Assembly: GCF_001042615.1 (NCBI RefSeq)
Contig: NZ_AP012327.1
Span: 124,001-188,000 of the forward strand
DNA: 64,000 bases
Direction of reading: 5' to 3'
Source: Bifidobacterium catenulatum subsp. kashiwanohense JCM 15439 = DSM 21854
GTDB taxonomy: Bacteria > Actinomycetota > Actinomycetes > Actinomycetales > Bifidobacteriaceae
Part shown: piece after piece, positions 60,601 through 64,000 of the stretch
Numbering within the stretch: position 1 is the stretch's first letter
How the letters are laid out: each line of letters opens with the position of its first letter
Position numbers and translations under genes: made by a program
The notes under the pieces: generated by a model
What the model saw: the letters and a program-made list of their open reading frames with translations, nothing else
Told to the model about the DNA's origin: nothing
The model's database searches: none

Positions 60601-62127
60601 ATGGCGTGGAACTCATTCGCAACGCCGCTGATCGGCAAAGCCGTGCGAGCGGCCTCCCGCTTGGCGCATGGTGGCGGCAGCGCGTTCCCCGGCAAAATCG
60701 TGGAACAGATCGACCCGCAATTCCTCGCACGCACGCTACGGCAGCTGCCGCTCGGCGTGGTGCTCGTATCCGGCACGAACGGCAAAACCACCACCACTCG
60801 CATGGTGGCAAGCATGCTGGAATCGTTGGGATTAAAAGTGTTCACCAACCCGACCGGATCGAACTTCACCCGTGGCGTGGTTTCGTCGCTGCTGTCCGAA
60901 GTCTCGCTTGGCGGCAAACTGGACGCCGATATCGCCGTGTTGGAACTCGACGAAGCGTACGCGGTGCATTTCGTCAAACAAGTGCAACCCGACTACTGCC
61001 TGCTGCTCAACGTGATGCGTGACCAGCTCGACCGTTTCGGCGAAATCGACAATACCGCGAAACTGTTGAGCAAAGCTGCCGAAGCGACCACCGGAACCGT
61101 GGTGCTCAATCGTGAGGATCCGCGCATCGCACGGCTTGCAGACGTCACGCATACTGAAGATGGTGTGGAAGTGCGCTATTTCGGACTTGACAAGTCGCTG
61201 CGCAGATTCTTCCCTTCCGACGATGACATGCGCACGACGGTTGATACGGAATCGGCAACTGATACTGAAGCGGCAGTTGGTATTGACTTGTCCGAATCTG
61301 CAGAATCGTCCGAAAATATTGAGAGTGATGATGCTTCCGCAATTACAAAAACTGGGGAACATGCAGAAAAATCGGAACATGCAGACTCTGCGGAACAACT
61401 ACCGGCTGACGTGACCCTGCTTGCCGTAGGCGACCATCGTGCCAGCTTCGGCATCGACGGCGAAACGTACGAAACCGGCGTGAAATTGGAAGGTGTGTAC
61501 AACCTGTACAACGCGGCAGCCGCACTGGCCGTCGTACGCGCGGTCGTAGCCGACGCGCAGGCAATGTTCCTGCCGTTCGAAGAGAACGTAACCGACGGAC
61601 TATTGCTACAAGTGGGAATCTCACAGCGCATGATCGATTTCGCGCACTCCACCACGCAATCCATGATCGACGCGGCAGCCGAAGTCACTCCGGCGTTCGG
61701 TCGCGGCGAAGTCATCGACGTGAACGGTTCACCTGTGGAGCTGCTGCTCGTCAAAAATCCCATGGGATTCCGCCTCTCGCTCGCATCCTTCACCCCCGAA
61801 GGCTGCGACACCATGATCGCCATCAACGACGAATACGCCGACGGACGTGACATGAGCTGGCTGTGGGACGTGGACTTCTCCTCGCTGCGAGCCACTGGTG
61901 TGGCCATGGTTTCAGGCGTGCGCGCATGGGATATGGCGTTGCGCCTCGAATACGATCAGGTGCCGGTGAACAGCGTCAACACGGAACTTGAAGAGGCTGT
62001 CTCAACGTTCGTGAACGCGAATCCGGGTACTCCCAAGCACATCTACTGCACATACACGGCAATGCTCAAAACGCGAGCGGCGCTCGGCAAAATCGCCGAA
62101 GTCGCCGACGCTGGCGTGGGCAAGTGA
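60601..62127 (+). CDS. murT: Lipid II isoglutaminyl synthase subunit MurT
   Basis: A 508-residue Mur-ligase-like enzyme that, with GatD, amidates the D-Glu of lipid II. The ATP loop is S-G-T-N-G-K-T-T-T-T at about residues 57-66. The Mur central and C-terminal domains (G-V-Y-N-L-Y-N-A-A-A-A and on) are present. Known MurT proteins carry a Cys4 zinc ribbon in the middle domain. Here that place (about residues 200-270) holds a Ser/Glu/Asp-rich segment with no cysteine pairs, including a decayed palindromic repeat copy. Its ribosome site GGAGGT lies inside the dnaB end, two bases separate the genes. Confidence 0.92.
   Translation: MAWNSFATPLIGKAVRAASRLAHGGGSAFPGKIVEQIDPQFLARTLRQLPLGVVLVSGTNGKTTTTRMVASMLESLGLKVFTNPTGSNFTRGVVSSLLSEVSLGGKLDADIAVLELDEAYAVHFVKQVQPDYCLLLNVMRDQLDRFGEIDNTAKLLSKAAEATTGTVVLNREDPRIARLADVTHTEDGVEVRYFGLDKSLRRFFPSDDDMRTTVDTESATDTEAAVGIDLSESAESSENIESDDASAITKTGEHAEKSEHADSAEQLPADVTLLAVGDHRASFGIDGETYETGVKLEGVYNLYNAAAALAVVRAVVADAQAMFLPFEENVTDGLLLQVGISQRMIDFAHSTTQSMIDAAAEVTPAFGRGEVIDVNGSPVELLLVKNPMGFRLSLASFTPEGCDTMIAINDEYADGRDMSWLWDVDFSSLRATGVAMVSGVRAWDMALRLEYDQVPVNSVNTELEEAVSTFVNANPGTPKHIYCTYTAMLKTRAALGKIAEVADAGVGK
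61289..61312 (+). repeat. Decayed GAATCGGAC repeat copy (in murT)
   Basis: TTGTCCGAATCTGCAGAATC followed by GTCC: both arms are altered, but frame and position match the others, read as L-S-E-S-A-E-S-S. Chance similarity in a Ser/Glu-rich stretch is possible. Confidence 0.4.
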
Positions 62128-62202
62128 CGGCGCGCATCCGCGCAATCCGGCAAAACGTGCGAAAAACGCATGAAAACGTATGAAACGCATGAGGGAGACG
62201 AT

Positions 62203-62961
62203 ATGAGCCAGACAATCGACATCGTGTCGCTATATCCGAAAGACATGAACATCTACGGCGACTCCGGTAACGTACTCACCATCCAGCGCCGACTCGCGCT
62301 GTACGGCTACGAACCGCACGTGCACGCCTACAATCAGGGCGACGCGTGGCCCGAACATGTCGATATGATTCTGGGCGGCGGCGGCCAAGACACCGGCCAG
62401 AAGAAAATCATCGACGACTTCTTCAAACGCGCCGACCTGCTGCGCTCGCTGGCTGCCGACGGCACCCCCATGCTCATGATCTGCGGCCTGTACCAGCTGT
62501 TCGGCGAATATTTCGAAACGGTGGATGGTTCCCGACTCGACGGCATCGGCGTGATCGGCGCGTACACGGTCGGTCAGGAAGTGCGCATGATCGGCAATCT
62601 GACCGAGCATTCCGCCGATTTCGGCGACATCGTCGGTTACGAAAACCATTCCGGCCAGACCTTCCTGCGCGAAGGCGTGCAGCCGCTCGGCACTGTCGAC
62701 GCGGACGGCACCGGCAACAATGGCGAGGATCATACGGAAGGCGCGCGCGTCAACAATGTGATTGGCACATACATGCACGGTTCGCTGCTGCCGAAGAATC
62801 CCGCGATCGCCGATTTTCTGATCCGTACCGCCGTGGAACGCCGATATGGTTCGTTCGATCCGGTTGCTGCAGGGCAAACGCAAGCGCAGCGTGCGGAACT
62901 TGACAGCATCAATACGATTGCAGGCAACGCGCGTCGCGTGGCCATGGCGCGCCCGCGCTGA
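62203..62961 (+). CDS. gatD: Lipid II isoglutaminyl synthase subunit GatD
   Basis: A 252-residue class I glutamine amidotransferase that feeds ammonia to MurT. The start of the protein has L-Y-P-K-D-M-N-I-Y-G-D-S-G-N-V, typical of GatD. The nucleophile is Cys94 in M-I-C-G-L-Y-Q-L-F-G, and the catalytic His lies in G-T-Y-M-H-G-S. The ATG follows GAGGGAGA. The 75 bp between murT and gatD contain short ACGTGCGAAA/CGCATGAAA repeats, also seen at 63480-63545. Confidence 0.94.
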   Translation: MSQTIDIVSLYPKDMNIYGDSGNVLTIQRRLALYGYEPHVHAYNQGDAWPEHVDMILGGGGQDTGQKKIIDDFFKRADLLRSLAADGTPMLMICGLYQLFGEYFETVDGSRLDGIGVIGAYTVGQEVRMIGNLTEHSADFGDIVGYENHSGQTFLREGVQPLGTVDADGTGNNGEDHTEGARVNNVIGTYMHGSLLPKNPAIADFLIRTAVERRYGSFDPVAAGQTQAQRAELDSINTIAGNARRVAMARPR

Positions 62962-63157
62962 TCGGTTGTTCGTTTTTGCGCGAGTTTCGCACGATTACGC
63001 TGTCCTGCGTTTTCGCGGCTTCGTTTTCGTTTTCCGTACGCTGTGAGCATACGGCAGCGAGCCTTCCGCAGAATTGCGACAATTGACCAGTTTCGTTGAC
63101 TTTATCTGTGAAGATAATGCGATAGAGTGGGTACTACCATCACCTAAGGAGGTAATC

Positions 63158-63406
63158 ATGGCTGATTTTGATTTTGGTGACGGCCTGCGTAAGGTCTTCC
63201 TCGCCGGCGTTGGCGCTTTGGCGACCACAGTTGAGAAGAGCCAGGAAATCGTTGACGATCTCGTCAAGAAGGGCGAGCTGACCGTCGAACAGGGCAAGGC
63301 CCTCAACGCCGAACTCAAGCACAAGGTCGCGGAGGTCAAGGAAGCTTCCGAAGCCAAGGCTGCAGAGGAAACCAAGGAAGCGGAGCCTGAAGCCAAAGCT
63401 GAGTAA
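63158..63406 (+). CDS. Small phasin-like helical protein
   Basis: An 82-residue protein with a strong AAGGAGGT ribosome site. Residues 1-20 form an amphipathic helix (L-R-K-V-F-L-A-G-V-G-A-L). A segment V-D-D-L-V-K-K-G-E-L-T-V-E-Q-G-K-A-L-N follows, as in phasin-family proteins, and the tail is Glu/Lys/Ala-rich. Phasin-like proteins of this size occur beside AarF/UbiB genes in other bacteria, as here. There are no polyhydroxyalkanoate genes, so granule binding is unlikely; a helper role for the kinase-like neighbour is a guess. Confidence 0.75.
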   Translation: MADFDFGDGLRKVFLAGVGALATTVEKSQEIVDDLVKKGELTVEQGKALNAELKHKVAEVKEASEAKAAEETKEAEPEAKAE

Positions 63407-63421
63407 CGTTCAATCGTTCCC

Positions 63422-63463
63422 ATCGCCGTCTGCGCGTCGCATCACGTTCAGACGGCGATTTGC
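63422..63463 (+). terminator. Terminator of phasin-like gene
   Basis: ATCGCCGTCTG pairs with CAGACGGCGAT and is followed by TTTGCT. Confidence 0.8.
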
Positions 63464-63606
63464 TATGCGGACCTTGCACGGCATGCGAAACGTGCGAAAA
63501 ACCGCGTGCGAATCGCATGAAACGTGCGAATCGCATGAAATACGCGATACGTAAGCCCCCATGAATCCCACTCATCGTAATCCGACCAACGTTTGCGAGC
63601 AGCGAT

Positions 63607-64000
63607 ATGTCTTTGAATTCCCCAATCGAGCCGGATGCGGCCCGCCCCGAAAGCGTGGAACCGGTCACGCTCTCTGACCGAGTCAACGCGGTGATCAATC
63701 CGACGGCGGACCCCTCGCCTGACGCGGCGGCGGCAACGGCAGCCAAATTCGCGGAAAAAACGGGAATGCCGCAATCGCGCAAACAGAACAGCGCAGCTTT
63801 TACGCAACCCGAAACTATCGGACTGTTTGGCTCTCGCAAAGACTCCTTCTCGCAGCGTTACCACCTAACGCGACGTGGCAAACTGAAACGACTTACGCAA
63901 ATCGCACAAATCGTCAACCAGTTCGACATTGTGCACGGACTGACGCCCATCAAAATGCGTCTCATGCTCGAAGCGCTCGGCCCGACCTTCGTGAAAGTCG
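63607..64000 (+). CDS. AarF/UbiB (ABC1) kinase-like protein, 5' part
   Basis: The frame runs from ATG 63607 to the end of the window (131 residues). A Pro/Ala/Glu-rich N-terminus of about 75 residues precedes R-R-G-K-L-K-R-L-T-Q-I-A-Q-I-V and then I-K-M-R-L-M-L-E-A-L-G-P-T-F-V-K-V. The latter matches the R-x-x-L-E-x-L-G-P-T-F-x-K-x entry motif of AarF/UbiB atypical kinases. The ribosome site is weak. The rest of the kinase fold lies outside the window. Confidence 0.8.
   Translation, partial: MSLNSPIEPDAARPESVEPVTLSDRVNAVINPTADPSPDAAAATAAKFAEKTGMPQSRKQNSAAFTQPETIGLFGSRKDSFSQRYHLTRRGKLKRLTQIAQIVNQFDIVHGLTPIKMRLMLEALGPTFVKV

Overview
The window looks like one chromosomal segment of a Bifidobacterium (high-GC Actinobacteria). 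The codon usage is GC-rich, and the gene content fits the genus: a GH2 beta-mannosidase with a LacI regulator, a sortase-dependent pilus locus with LPLTG anchors, an amt-glnB-glnD nitrogen cluster, MurT/GatD, and YhgE/Pip-type membrane proteins. I see no phage, plasmid, transposase or CRISPR array. The species cannot be fixed from sequence reading alone. Both ends cut genes: a beta-mannosidase at the left and an AarF/UbiB-family protein at the right.

Layout. 1-4.3 kb: the 3' end of a beta-mannosidase, its LacI-type regulator, a YesL/DUF624 membrane protein and a single-span surface protein; the last two have promoters overlapped by TTAAG-type palindromes. 4.5-11 kb: an amino acid permease, a large FtsX-like permease with no neighbouring ATPase, and a CPA2 antiporter. 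11-19.4 kb: the pilus locus, namely an HTH protein, a class C sortase, a 1221-residue vWA/Cna-B tip pilin, a 531-residue major pilin and a second, paralogous HTH protein. An 11-G tract lies upstream of the locus. 19.7-23.7 kb: a second amino acid permease, then thiS-thiF-thiG behind a TPP riboswitch. 23.9-30.6 kb: two aldo/keto reductases around a MarR-controlled heterodimeric ABC exporter. 30.9-40.9 kb: ApbE and a divergent iron cluster (FTR1 permease, P19-like lipoprotein, DUF2318 protein, two FtsX permeases, an ATPase and a flavinylation-motif lipoprotein). 41-46.6 kb: two tandem YhgE/Pip proteins and a TetR regulator, joined by ATGA overlaps. 47-53.3 kb: a CmpB-like membrane protein, a variant NrdH, tRNA-Lys, a C69 dipeptidase, a glycosyltransferase and another TetR regulator. 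53.5-58.7 kb: ftsY, amt, glnB and a short glnD. 58.9-63 kb: a dense DnaA-box cluster followed by dnaB-murT-gatD. 63.1-64 kb: a phasin-like protein and the start of an AarF/UbiB protein.

Two interspersed repeat families stand out. The first is a palindrome with arms TGTCCGATTC and GAATCGGACA, present in ten clear copies and one decayed copy. Several copies are read through in frame inside genes as S-D-S-x-E-S-D, and the imperfect copies are degenerate on the same side. The second is a GCGCTATATGTGGCAG element that forms two compound inverted-repeat loci and two shorter relatives.

The most suggestive functional unit is the iron cluster. ApbE sits beside it, and its last gene encodes a lipoprotein with the ApbE target motif. 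This suggests an extracytoplasmic flavin-dependent iron reduction step coupled to FTR1/P19 uptake. Other notable points are the paired HTH proteins bracketing the pilus genes, the DnaA-box cluster before dnaB, a MurT without its zinc-ribbon cysteines, an NrdH with NPQC in place of CxxC, and a GlnD without ACT domains.
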